A stretch of DNA of 64,000 nt from JAJEAD01 sp964420925 (GCA_964420925.1 CAYQVB010000014.1:1-64000), one strand, 5' to 3'; shown: positions 50,306-58,066, counted from the stretch's first letter. The notes: generated by a model not told the origin, from the letters alone. Translations and numbers: made by a program.

Positions 50306-51861
50306 TGGAGGCCGAGACCGACTCGATGGCTCTACAGTCCGCTCCTTCCCGCTCCCCGGTCGCCGAGGAACGGGCACGTCTGACGGAAGCGGAGTTTTCC
50401 GCGCTTCTCGACGCAGCCGTGGACGGCATCGTGATCATGGACGCCGAAGGGCGGATCGAAGGATTCAACGCGAGCGCCGAAAGGCTCTTCGGCTTCTCCC
50501 CCGAAGAGGTGATGGGAAGAAACGTCGGCATGCTCATGTCCGAGGTCTGCAAAAGAGAGGAGGTGGCTTCTCTCGTCCCCGAACCAGCGGCCGGAAGACC
50601 CGATCTGGTGGGCAGTCGAGAACTGGTGGCGCGCCGCCGGGACGGATCGACCTTTCCCGTCGAGCTTGCAGTGGGAGAGGTCCGCTCGCAGGTGCCGCGC
50701 TTCGTCGGCATCATCCGGGACATCAGCGAGCGCAAGGAAATCGAAAGGCGTCTGACCCAGCGCGAGCATGAACTGCGGCTGACGATCGAAAACGCTCCGA
50801 TACCGATCTCCACCGTCGGACTCGACGGCGTCGTCCTGAGCGCCAACCCCTCTTTTTGCAAGATGCTCGGTTACACCCAGCGCGAGATCGTCCGGATGAC
50901 CTTTCGTGATTTCACTTTTCCGGACGACCTGCCACTGACGGTGACTCTGATGGAGGAGGCTCTGCGAGGGGAGGGGGACACCTACACCTACCAGAAGCGC
51001 TACGTGCACAAGGACGGCCGGGTGGTTCACGTGGTGTTGCACAACGGGGTCGTGCGCGACGAACAGGGGCGCCCCGAAATGATCGTGGTGCAGGTGGAGG
51101 ATCTGACCGAACGGATGAAGGCCGAGGAGGAGGCGCGCGAGCATCGGGAGCGGCTCGCGCACGTGGATCGACTCAACGTCATGGGAGAGATGGCGGCAAG
51201 CATCGCCCACGAGATCAACCAGCCTCTCTCCGCCATTGCGAACTACACCAACGCCGCTTACCGGCGCGTGAGCGCGGGACGACTCGACGGCGAAAAGCTC
51301 TCCGCATCCCTCATGAAGATAGACGAACAGGCTCAGCGTGCCGGAGAGGTCGTCCGCCGCCTGCGCAACCTGGTGAAGAAGCGCGAAAGCCAGCGTGAAC
51401 TGCTCGACATCAATGAGCTGGTGCGCGATAGCCTGAGGCTGGCCGAAGTCGATGCCCGCATTCACGATGTCGTGGTCGAGACCTCGTTCACCGAATCTCC
51501 CAGCCGGGTGCTCGCAGACCCGGTCCAGATCGAACAGGTGATCCTCAACCTGCTGCGCAATGCGATCGATGCGATGGGCATGGTCGCCAAAGATGAGAGC
51601 CGTCTCATGGTGCGCACCGAAGAACACGACAACTTCGTGGAGGTTTCAGTCTGCGATCGCGGCACCGGCATCACCAAGGTGCACGAGAAGCACTTGTTCG
51701 AGCCATTCTTCACGACGAAGGTGGCCGGGATGGGCATGGGGCTGTCGATCAGCCACTCGATCGTCAGTGCCCACGGTGGCCGCTTCTGGTTCACGCGGAA
51801 CCCCGAGCGGGGAGTGACCTTCCGCTTCAGTCTGCCCAAGGCGACGGGGTGGCTCCAATGA
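50305..51861 (+). CDS. PAS-PAS sensor histidine kinase, FixL/StyS-like
   Basis: A 518-residue kinase with no membrane segment. Two PAS domains (about residues 32-145 and 160-275) precede the HisKA domain with H302 in ASIAHEINQPLSAIANY and the ATPase domain (N box NLLRNAIDAM, G1 CDRGTGI, G2 GMGMGLSIS). It is closest in layout to FixL and styrene/toluene sensors. PAS 1 resembles the FixL haem PAS (GRNVGMLMSE), but the haem-binding His is missing (SEVCKREEVASLV), so oxygen sensing by haem is unlikely. The GTG start overlaps the holB stop by one base; its own stop overlaps the regulator ATG. Confidence 0.9.
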   Translation: MEAETDSMALQSAPSRSPVAEERARLTEAEFSALLDAAVDGIVIMDAEGRIEGFNASAERLFGFSPEEVMGRNVGMLMSEVCKREEVASLVPEPAAGRPDLVGSRELVARRRDGSTFPVELAVGEVRSQVPRFVGIIRDISERKEIERRLTQREHELRLTIENAPIPISTVGLDGVVLSANPSFCKMLGYTQREIVRMTFRDFTFPDDLPLTVTLMEEALRGEGDTYTYQKRYVHKDGRVVHVVLHNGVVRDEQGRPEMIVVQVEDLTERMKAEEEAREHRERLAHVDRLNVMGEMAASIAHEINQPLSAIANYTNAAYRRVSAGRLDGEKLSASLMKIDEQAQRAGEVVRRLRNLVKKRESQRELLDINELVRDSLRLAEVDARIHDVVVETSFTESPSRVLADPVQIEQVILNLLRNAIDAMGMVAKDESRLMVRTEEHDNFVEVSVCDRGTGITKVHEKHLFEPFFTTKVAGMGMGLSISHSIVSAHGGRFWFTRNPERGVTFRFSLPKATGWLQ

Positions 51862-52469
51862 ACGACTCGGCTCCTACCATATTCGTCGTCGACGACGACG
51901 ATGCGGTGCGAGATTCGCTCAGCGACCTCATCGACTCGGTGGGCCTCGAGGTGGCGACCTATCCTTCCGCCCACGAGTTCCTCGAAGTCTACGACAATGC
52001 GGAGCGGGGTTGCCTCGTGCTGGATATTCGCATGCCCGGAATGAGCGGTCTCGAGCTTCAGGAGCGTCTGAACGAACGCGGTTCCACCCTTCCGATCGTC
52101 TTCATCACGGGACACGGCGACGTGCCCATGGCGGTGGAGGCGATGAAACGCGGCGCGGTGGATTTCATCCAGAAGCCCTTCCGGGACCAGGAGCTTCTCG
52201 ACCGAATAAACCTGGCCCTGGAGCAGAATCGCCGCCGCCGGGCGGCGGAAGAGACGAAGCAGGACATCGCGGATCGAATCGCCTCCCTTACGCGCCGCGA
52301 GCGCGAGGTGATGGACATGGTGATTCAAGGAAAGGCGAACAAGGTCATCGCCATCGACCTCGGCCTGAGTCAACGCACGGTCGAAGTGCACCGCGCTCAT
52401 GTCATGGACAAGATGAAGGCCCGCACCCTGGCCGAGCTCGTGCGGATGAACACGACGTTGGAGCGGTGA
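51858..52469 (+). CDS. FixJ-family response regulator
   Basis: A 203-residue regulator. The receiver (residues 1-125) is complete: acidic pocket in FVVDDDDAVRDS, phospho-acceptor D56 in LVLDIRMPGMSG, T84 in FITGHGD, K106 in FIQKPF. A LuxR-type helix-turn-helix follows (LTRREREVMDMVIQGKANK then GLSQRTVEVHRAHVMDKM). It should bind DNA once phosphorylated by the kinase it overlaps. Targets are unknown; the next gene, a 2-hydroxyacid dehydrogenase, is on the opposite strand. Confidence 0.94.
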   Translation: MNDSAPTIFVVDDDDAVRDSLSDLIDSVGLEVATYPSAHEFLEVYDNAERGCLVLDIRMPGMSGLELQERLNERGSTLPIVFITGHGDVPMAVEAMKRGAVDFIQKPFRDQELLDRINLALEQNRRRRAAEETKQDIADRIASLTRREREVMDMVIQGKANKVIAIDLGLSQRTVEVHRAHVMDKMKARTLAELVRMNTTLER

Positions 52470-52513
52470 GCCCCTAACCGCAATGTTTGACCGATTTTCG
52501 GTGGCTTCGGGCG

Positions 52514-53500
52514 TTAAAGCGACCCTTCCGAATCCCGAGGCACGAAGCCCAGCTTCTTGTCGATCTGGTTGAGCAGGGGTTCACCCGCGCAATAGCGGCG
52601 ATAGTTCTCGAGGAACACCTTGGCGAGGGCGTCTGCATACGCGTAGAAGTCCCCCGACATGTGGGGAGAGACGATGACGTTCGGCATGGCCCACAGAGGA
52701 CTCTCTTCCGGCAGAGGTTCCTCTTCGAAGACATCGAGCGCCGCCCCCGCGATTTCCTTGGCCCGGAGAGCGGCGATCAGGGCCGCTTCGTCGACGATCG
52801 CGCCCCGGCCGACGTTGACGATTCGGGCCGTCGGCTTCATGAGACGAAACTGCCCGGTCGAGAAGAGTCCCCGCGTCTGCGACGTGAGCGGGGCTGCAAT
52901 GACCACGAAGTCCGCGTCCGGCAACGCTTCGTCCAGCGACTCGCAGGCGCGAACGCGGCCGAAATCCGGATCCTGGGAGCGCGCGCTGCGCCCTACGCCG
53001 GAGACCCGCATTCCGGCCCCCGAACAGATGCGGGCGATGGTTCGGCCGATACTGCCGGCTCCGACGACCAGCACCTTCTTCCCCTCGATAGTGTCCGTCA
53101 GCCGGTGGTGCCATCGCTTTGCCGACTGAAGCGTCCAGGTTTCGGGGAAGTGCTTCGCGAAGGCGATGATCAGGCCGAGCACGTACTCCGCCATCGGGCG
53201 GTCGAAGACACCTCGCGAGTTCGTTACCCTGACTCCGCTTTGGACCAGCTCCGGGAAGAGGAGGGCGTCGACTCCGGCGCCGCCCCAGTGAATCCACTGA
53301 AGACTCCCGCCGTCCGTCCACGCCTCTCGGAGGGCCTTGGCCCGAAAGTTCCAACCGAGGAGGATCTCCGCATCGCGCAGGGCCTCCCGAAGCTCCTCCC
53401 CGCTGCGCGCAAAGCGAAACACCGCCTCACCTTCCAGGTCGCAAAGACCGGGAACCTCATGCACCCCGCTCGCTCCCTGCACCACGACAACCTTGCCCAC
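52514..53500 (-). CDS. D-isomer specific 2-hydroxyacid dehydrogenase
   Basis: A 328-residue NAD(P)-dependent dehydrogenase. The Rossmann motif is VVGAGSIGRTIARI near residue 139. The catalytic Arg is in NVGRGAIVDEAAL, Glu in LDVFEEEPLP, and His in VSPHMSGD. The YADALAKVFLENYRRY end is typical of the glyoxylate/hydroxypyruvate reductase group, but the substrate is not certain. The GTG at 53500 is chosen for its AGAGGAAGG site and family length; an ATG at 53584 would add 28 unrelated residues. It is divergent from panB. Confidence 0.9.
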   Translation of the reverse strand: MGKVVVVQGASGVHEVPGLCDLEGEAVFRFARSGEELREALRDAEILLGWNFRAKALREAWTDGGSLQWIHWGGAGVDALLFPELVQSGVRVTNSRGVFDRPMAEYVLGLIIAFAKHFPETWTLQSAKRWHHRLTDTIEGKKVLVVGAGSIGRTIARICSGAGMRVSGVGRSARSQDPDFGRVRACESLDEALPDADFVVIAAPLTSQTRGLFSTGQFRLMKPTARIVNVGRGAIVDEAALIAALRAKEIAGAALDVFEEEPLPEESPLWAMPNVIVSPHMSGDFYAYADALAKVFLENYRRYCAGEPLLNQIDKKLGFVPRDSEGSL

Positions 53501-53655
53501 CAGCACCTTCCTCTTCGAAGAGATTCCGGTAAGGATGGTAAGGGATCCCGACACGCCGGTATCGAGGCTGCCGCCACGAAACATCGCGTGAACAACGCCG
53601 ATGGAATCACGCTAGACTGCAATCCGACATCCAGCGACACCCAGGCCGACGAGCA

Positions 53656-54474
53656 ATGTCCGATTCCCGCGCATCCGAATCGCCGGTGACGACCACGAGC
53701 CTCAGGAAGATGCGGTCCGAGGGTGACAAGATCGCCTGCCTGACCGCCTACGACGCCACGTTCGCCCATCTGCTCGACGAGGCGGGGATTGACGTGATCC
53801 TGGTGGGCGACTCGCTCGGCATGGTGATCCAGGGTCACGACACGACGGTGCCGGTGCGAATGGAGGACATGATCTACCACTGCCGCTGCGTCGCCCGCGG
53901 CCGGACCCGCTCGCTCCTGATGGCGGATCTCCCCTTCATGAGCTACCCGACAGTGGAGGCCGCCCTCCACAGCAGCGCCCTCCTGATGCAGGAAGGCCTG
54001 GCCGAGTGCGTGAAGCTCGAGCTCGGTCGCGCCCAGACCCCCATCGTCGCCGCGTTGTCGCAAAACGGAATCCCGGTGTGCGCGCATTTCGGCCTCACTC
54101 CGCAGACCGTGCACAAGCTGGGAGGATTCCGGGTTCAGGGACGCAGTCGCTCACAGGCCGAGGAGCTCGTCTCACAGGCCACCGAGCTCGAGGATGCGGG
54201 TGCCGACCTGCTCCTGGTGGAGGGCGTCCCGGGAGAGGTAGGACGTCGGATCACCGAGGCGGTCCAGGTTCCCGTCATCGGAATCGGCGCCGGCGAGGCC
54301 ACCGATGGCCAGATCCTCGTCCTCCACGACGTGCTGGGAGTGAGCTCCGGAAAGCGCCCGAAGTTCGCGAAGGACTTCCTGTCCGGTGCGGGAAACGTTC
54401 GGGATGCGATTCGCGCCTTCGTGCAGGCAGTCAAGGAGGGAAGCTACCCGGGCCCCGAGCACATCTACGCTTGA
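53656..54474 (+). CDS. panB: 3-methyl-2-oxobutanoate hydroxymethyltransferase
   Basis: A 272-residue ketopantoate synthase, the first pantothenate step, using methylene-tetrahydrofolate. KIACLTAYDATFAHLLDEAG, LVGDSLGMVIQGHDTTVPV (Mg ligand Asp) and MADLPFMSYPT are signature stretches. The active-site Glu is in LLLVEGVP near residue 190, and IGIGAGEATDGQILVLHD follows. panC, its usual partner, is not adjacent. Confidence 0.96.
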   Translation: MSDSRASESPVTTTSLRKMRSEGDKIACLTAYDATFAHLLDEAGIDVILVGDSLGMVIQGHDTTVPVRMEDMIYHCRCVARGRTRSLLMADLPFMSYPTVEAALHSSALLMQEGLAECVKLELGRAQTPIVAALSQNGIPVCAHFGLTPQTVHKLGGFRVQGRSRSQAEELVSQATELEDAGADLLLVEGVPGEVGRRITEAVQVPVIGIGAGEATDGQILVLHDVLGVSSGKRPKFAKDFLSGAGNVRDAIRAFVQAVKEGSYPGPEHIYA

Positions 54475-54628
54475 TCGCCCGGAACGGGAGCTCCAGCCGC
54501 AACATCTCACCGATTTCCTGCTGCGGACGCCAATCTTCTCGCGATAGCGGGCCGTACTCCCTCGAGTCGCTTCGACGTAGTGTCGGCTACCTGCTGCGCT
54601 ACGCTATCCCTGCTTCGCTTGCAGGCCA

Positions 54629-54651
54629 GGGCAAGCCATCCTGGCTTGCCC
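54629..54651. repeat. Hairpin 1 between panB and the aquaporin gene
   Basis: GGGCAAGCC (54629-54637) pairs perfectly with GGCTTGCCC (54643-54651) around a 5-nt loop. It lies in a 314-bp convergent gap that holds no supported gene. No T-run follows on either strand. Confidence 0.6.
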
Positions 54652-54662
54652 GCTCGCCGGGA

Positions 54663-54683
54663 CGAAGTGCCACCGGCACTTCG
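54663..54683. repeat. Hairpin 2 between panB and the aquaporin gene
   Basis: CGAAGTGCC (54663-54671) pairs perfectly with GGCACTTCG (54675-54683) around a 3-nt loop, 11 bp from hairpin 1. The pair may act as a two-way terminator for the convergent genes or be a REP-like extragenic palindrome. Confidence 0.6.
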
Positions 54684-54788
54684 CCTGATTCCGGCTCGCC
54701 CTTCAGCGCCTCTCGGTCCGTGCGGCCCACTACCACGGCATCTTGGCGCCCGAAGCTACCGAAAATCGGTGAGACGTTGCGGCTCGTC

Positions 54789-55487
54789 TCAGGAAGGTTC
54801 CGCGGAGCGGGGCAGGGCGCCGCTCCCTCCGAGCAGCCATCCGCACACGAGGGCCGCGCAGAGAGCGCCGACCAATTGGGCGACGATGAACCCGGGGGCG
54901 TGCGCCGGCGCGATGCCGGAGAAGGTGTCCGTCCAGCTCCGGGCCACCGTGACCGCGGGATTGGCGAAGGAGGTGGAAGCGGTAAACCAGTACGCCGCGG
55001 TGATGTACAGGCCGACCGCCCAGGGGACGGCGACCGCCCGGAAGCGCAGCACGCACAGGATCGTGCTCACCAGACCGAAGGTTGCGACCCATTCGGAGAA
55101 CCACTGCGCAGCCCCGGTACGGCCATGGACGCTGACCTGGAGCAGGGAAAGGTCGAACATCGCGTGGGCCGCCAGCATGCCCGCCAGCCCGCCGGCAACC
55201 TGAACCGCGACGTAGGCGGTCGCCAACCCGGGCCCGATTTCGCCCCGTACGAGAAAGGCGAGAGTGACCGCCGGGTTGAAGTGCGCCCCCGAGATGGGCC
55301 CCAACCCCATGATCAGCACCACGAGTATCGCGCCGGTGGGAATCGTGTTGCCGAGCAGGGCGATCGCGACGTTGCCCCCGGCGAGGCTCTCTCCCATGAT
55401 TCCCGATCCCACCACGGTGGCGAGGAGCGCGGCGGTACCGAGCGCTTCCGCCGCGAGGCGCCGCCCGCGGTCCGCGCCGACGCTCAC
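54789..55487 (-). CDS. aqpS: Aquaporin (MIP family) of an arsenic operon, AqpS-like
   Basis: A 232-residue six-segment channel. The first NPA box is HFNPAVTLA near residue 75 and the second SFANPAVTVARSW near residue 178. In water and glycerol channels the second box continues NPAR, and that Arg forms the selectivity filter; here it is Val. Aquaporins in ars operons (AqpS of Sinorhizobium) conduct arsenite or methylated arsenicals. The GTG at 55487 overlaps the arsR stop (GTGA), so the two are co-translated. No arsC, arsB or arsM gene is in the window. Confidence 0.9.
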   Translation of the reverse strand: MSVGADRGRRLAAEALGTAALLATVVGSGIMGESLAGGNVAIALLGNTIPTGAILVVLIMGLGPISGAHFNPAVTLAFLVRGEIGPGLATAYVAVQVAGGLAGMLAAHAMFDLSLLQVSVHGRTGAAQWFSEWVATFGLVSTILCVLRFRAVAVPWAVGLYITAAYWFTASTSFANPAVTVARSWTDTFSGIAPAHAPGFIVAQLVGALCAALVCGWLLGGSGALPRSAEPS

Positions 55488-55852
55488 TCGACCTGCTCTC
55501 TCGTCACGACCGGGGCCGGGTGGCGGGTGCTCTCGCCCGGGGTGAGGAGATCTGCGCATATCTCCGGATTGCCGCCGCAGCAGTCACGGGTCAGGTAACC
55601 CATCAAGGCGCGCATGCCGCGGAGGTCGGCGCGATACACCACCCGTCGACGGTCACGCTCCGAGCTCACGAGCCCCGCGGCGTGAAGCGAAGCGAGGTGG
55701 AACGAGAGGCTGGATGGAGGGATGCCCAGCGTCTCGGCAATTTCGCCCGCGGCGCAGCCCCCGGGGTGCGCTCGCAGGAGAAGGCGGAAAGCCCGCAGTC
55801 TATGAGGGTGGGCGAGGGCGCCGAGACTTCGGATTGCAGATTCCTCGAACAC
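55484..55852 (-). CDS. arsR: ArsR-family arsenic-responsive repressor
   Basis: A 122-residue winged-helix repressor. AIRSLGALAHPHRLRAFRLL opens it; the DNA-recognition part reads GEIAETLGIPPSSLSFHLAS. Arsenite-binding Cys are likely those of RDCCGGNPEIC near residue 100, a pattern common in proteobacterial ArsR. A GTG at 55852 is used; a TTG at 55873 would add seven residues but sits inside the operator palindrome. It is divergent from sat and co-translated with the aquaporin. Confidence 0.92.
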   Translation of the reverse strand: MFEESAIRSLGALAHPHRLRAFRLLLRAHPGGCAAGEIAETLGIPPSSLSFHLASLHAAGLVSSERDRRRVVYRADLRGMRALMGYLTRDCCGGNPEICADLLTPGESTRHPAPVVTREQVE

Positions 55853-55853
55853 G

Positions 55854-55879
55854 ATTCGATTGTACTCGAACAATCGAAT
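55854..55879. promoter_or_regulatory. ArsR operator, perfect 26-bp palindrome
   Basis: ATTCGATTGT (55854-55863) and its exact complement ACAATCGAAT (55870-55879) flank a 6-bp spacer at the start of arsR. Size and place fit an autoregulatory ArsR operator. It lies 79 bp before the divergent sat ATG, so it may also control sat. Confidence 0.75.
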
Positions 55880-55958
55880 TACGGCTCACGCCCGAGGCTT
55901 CACCGGTAGAGCTGTGCTAGGGTCGGCGCCCATTCCGGCCGAGCACCGTTCCCGAAAC

Positions 55959-57146
55959 ATGATTGAAGCGCACGGCTCCGCTCGCCTGAATCCTCGCTAC
56001 GTGGAAGAGGGGGCACGGCGAGACGCGATGCTCGCGGAAGCGGAGGAGCTTCCCTCCCTGCTTCTCAACTCCGCCGCCGCTGCCAACGCGGTCATGCTCG
56101 GGGCGGGGTACTTCAGTCCGCTCGACGGATTCATGAATCTCCCCGACGCCCTCCTGGTCGCAGAGAAGATGCGGACCGCGGCCGGCCTCTTCTGGCCGAT
56201 CCCGGTGTTGAACCTCAGCACCGACACCGGAGTCATTGACGGCGCATCGCGCATTGCGCTCCGCGATCCCAATCGCCCCGGTCAACCCGTGCTCGCGGTC
56301 CAGGATGTCGAATCCGTCGCTCTCATCGAAGAAGAAGACTTCGATTTCATCACCGAACGCGTGTACGGGACCCTCGACGAGGAACACCCCGGAGTGCAGA
56401 CCTTTCGCCGCCTCGGACGCCATCTCGTCGCCGGTCCCATCGAAGTGCTGAGCTACAGCTATTTCGAAGAAGACTTCCCGGGCACCTTCCGCAGCGCGGG
56501 CTCAATCAGGGCGGAGATCGCCGAGCGAGGCTGGAGTAAGGTCGTCGCGTTTCAGACCCGCAATCCCATGCACCGGGCGCACGAGGAGCTGTGCAAGATG
56601 GCACAGGAATCGACCGGCGCGGACGGAGTGCTGATCCACATGCTCCTGGGCCGACTGAAGGCGGGCGACATCCCCGCTTCGGTGCGGGAAGAGGCCATCC
56701 GATGCATGGTGGATCGCTACTTCCCGCCGAACTCCGTAATGGTTGCCGGATATGGCTTCGACATGCTCTACGCGGGTCCCCGTGAAGCTGTGCTGCACGC
56801 GATTTTCCGACAGAACGCAGGCTGCACCCATCTCATCGTCGGGAGGGATCACGCCGGAGTCGGCGACTTCTACGGTCCCTTCGACGCTCAGAAGATCTTC
56901 GACGAAGACGTCCCCGCCGGCGCCCTCGAGATTGACATCTACCGGGGTGACCACACCGCGTGGTCCCGCAAGCTCAACCGGGTGGTGGCGATGGGCGCAG
57001 TGCGGGATCACGGTCCCGACGACTTCATTCTCCTGTCCGGCACCAAGGTTCGCGAGATGTTGAGCGGTGGGATTGCGCCGCCGCCGGAATTCACCCGACC
57101 CGAAGTCGCGGAGATTCTGATCGAGCACTACCGAAAAGGTCGCTGA
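55959..57146 (+). CDS. sat: Sulfate adenylyltransferase (ATP sulfurylase), homomeric Sat type
   Basis: A 395-residue ATP sulfurylase. The active-site motif AFQTRNPMHRAHEELCK is near residue 198, VGRDHAGVGDFYGPFDAQ near residue 295, and LLSGTKVREMLSGG near residue 355. This form works in sulfate activation or, run backward, in sulfite oxidation to sulfate in sulfur oxidisers. It differs from the CysD/CysN enzyme of E. coli. No aprAB or cysC gene is adjacent, so direction is open. The ATG at 55959 matches the family start (SARLNPRYV soon after). Confidence 0.93.
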   Translation: MIEAHGSARLNPRYVEEGARRDAMLAEAEELPSLLLNSAAAANAVMLGAGYFSPLDGFMNLPDALLVAEKMRTAAGLFWPIPVLNLSTDTGVIDGASRIALRDPNRPGQPVLAVQDVESVALIEEEDFDFITERVYGTLDEEHPGVQTFRRLGRHLVAGPIEVLSYSYFEEDFPGTFRSAGSIRAEIAERGWSKVVAFQTRNPMHRAHEELCKMAQESTGADGVLIHMLLGRLKAGDIPASVREEAIRCMVDRYFPPNSVMVAGYGFDMLYAGPREAVLHAIFRQNAGCTHLIVGRDHAGVGDFYGPFDAQKIFDEDVPAGALEIDIYRGDHTAWSRKLNRVVAMGAVRDHGPDDFILLSGTKVREMLSGGIAPPPEFTRPEVAEILIEHYRKGR

Positions 57147-57207
57147 TCACTCGAGGGCATCGAGGTAAAGCCCCGACGCGTTGCGCGGGCAGCGCACCTC
57201 TCGGACC

Positions 57208-57243
57208 GAGACGCCGTCCAAGCTCGAGACGCCGTCCAAGCTC
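57208..57243. repeat. 18-bp tandem direct repeat
   Basis: The 18-mer beginning GAGACGCCGTCC and ending AAGCTC occurs twice head to tail (57208-57225 and 57226-57243), followed by a partial third start (GAGACGG). It lies in the 298-bp sat-tRNA gap, which has no supported gene. Confidence 0.7.
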
Positions 57244-57402
57244 GAGACGGGTAGTCCCGCACGAAGACTGCCCGGATATCCCGTCGCGTCGGGGCCTGTC
57301 CCGGGGAGGCTACGGTAGCGAGGCCTTCGGCAAGATATCGCCCGGTCGCGGGTATCGGTTCTGAAACATGATTGATCCGTGCCCCGCAGCGAGCGATCCT
57401 TT

Positions 57403-57430
57403 TATGCGCATAATGTATATTATGTTAAGT
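57403..57430. other. dif: dif-like XerC/XerD recombination site
   Basis: An 11-bp left arm TATGCGCATAA (57403-57413), a 6-bp centre TGTATA and an 11-bp right arm TTATGTTAAGT (57420-57430) match the E. coli dif site at 25 of 28 positions. The three differences are all at outer arm bases. The centre and inner arms are identical. XerC/XerD act here to resolve chromosome dimers at division, with FtsK. It lies 14 bp from the 3' end of tRNA-Leu. The flanks are locally AT-rich. Confidence 0.88.
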
Positions 57431-57444
57431 AAAGGCCATTGCAA

Positions 57445-57772
57445 TGGTGCCCGGAGCCGGGATCGAACCGGCACGGCCTTTCGGCCAGCGGATTTTACGT
57501 ACCACTATGGCTTTCGCCACTGCGCCGGGCCTTGACCGGCCGCATTTGTGGTCTGGACTATCCCTTTGCCCTATGCACTTCGCGCACTTAGGCAGGAGCC
57601 GTCTAGTCTCTACACTTTCCCCTGAAGCCGCCGATGCGACCCGGGGCTTAGCTCGGGATTACCAGCAGTCGTGCTGTTGAGGCTTCCCCGAATTTGACCC
57701 CTTTGCACCGGAGGGTTTCCCCTCCGGGGACCCAAACGAGTCCGCTGCGTCTACCTGTTCCGCCATCCGGGC
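57445..57772 (-). tRNA. leuZ: tRNA-Leu(UAA) gene interrupted by a group I intron
   Basis: Exon 1 (57772-57739, 34 nt) runs from the acceptor stem GCCCGGA to the anticodon-loop U33. Exon 2 (57497-57445, 53 nt) carries U34 to the encoded CCA. Together they give an 87-nt class II tRNA. The acceptor stem is GCCCGGA/TCCGGGC, the anticodon stem GCGGA/TCCGC, the long variable arm GGCCGAAAGGCC, and the T arm GCCGGTTCGATCCCGGC. The spliced anticodon loop reads CUUAAAA. Gene order Gly-Cys-Leu after pgsA equals E. coli glyW-cysT-leuZ. A CAA reading is possible only if intron ends break the group I rules. Confidence 0.9.
57498..57738 (-). ncRNA. Group I self-splicing intron in the tRNA-Leu anticodon loop
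   Basis: The 241-nt insert fits a small (IC3-like) group I intron without an ORF. P1 pairs exon GGACU with intron GGUCC, placing the required U-G at the 5' splice site. P10 pairs intron UUUG with exon UAAA. P2 is CCGGAGGG/CCCTCCGG. P4 is TCGGG/CCCGA, and P7 is GACTA/TAGTC in the R (GAGACTAGACGG) and S (GGGATAGTCCAGACC) elements. The intron ends in G at 57498, as required. Insertion lies between positions 33 and 34, one base from the well-known cyanobacterial site. Confidence 0.85.
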
Positions 57773-57878
57773 CTGAACCGGAGCTTAAGTGAGGGGTTCC
57801 GAGCGTGTAAAGCGCCCGCCCCACCCCGCTGTCGGTACCGCGCCGATGCCCTGTTCACCCGCTCGCCGGCGTGGTGGT

Positions 57879-57952
57879 TGGAGGCTGGGGTCGGAATCGA
57901 ACCGGCGTCCACGGCTTTGCAGGCCGCTGCATGACCACTCTGCCACCCAGCC
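57879..57952 (-). tRNA. cysT: tRNA-Cys(GCA)
   Basis: A 74-nt tRNA: acceptor GGCTGGG/CCCAGCC with encoded TCCA, anticodon loop CTGCAAA (anticodon GCA), T arm GCCGGTTCGATTCCGAC. It is the middle gene of the Gly-Cys-Leu run, transcribed leftward behind pgsA. Confidence 0.95.
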
Positions 57953-57990
57953 CGCGATATGGGCGTCCCTCGACTACGGACCGAGGTATC

Positions 57991-58066
<76 letters not shown>

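Noticed and set aside
57445..57772. tmRNA or a pseudo-tRNA instead of an intron-split tRNA
   Set aside because: Both tRNA halves are intact with all stems, no tag-peptide frame is present and the insert folds as a group I intron.
57445..57772. tRNA-Leu(CAA) with the intron after C34
   Set aside because: This needs a C before the 5' splice site and a T at the intron end; group I splicing requires U and G, which the UAA reading supplies.
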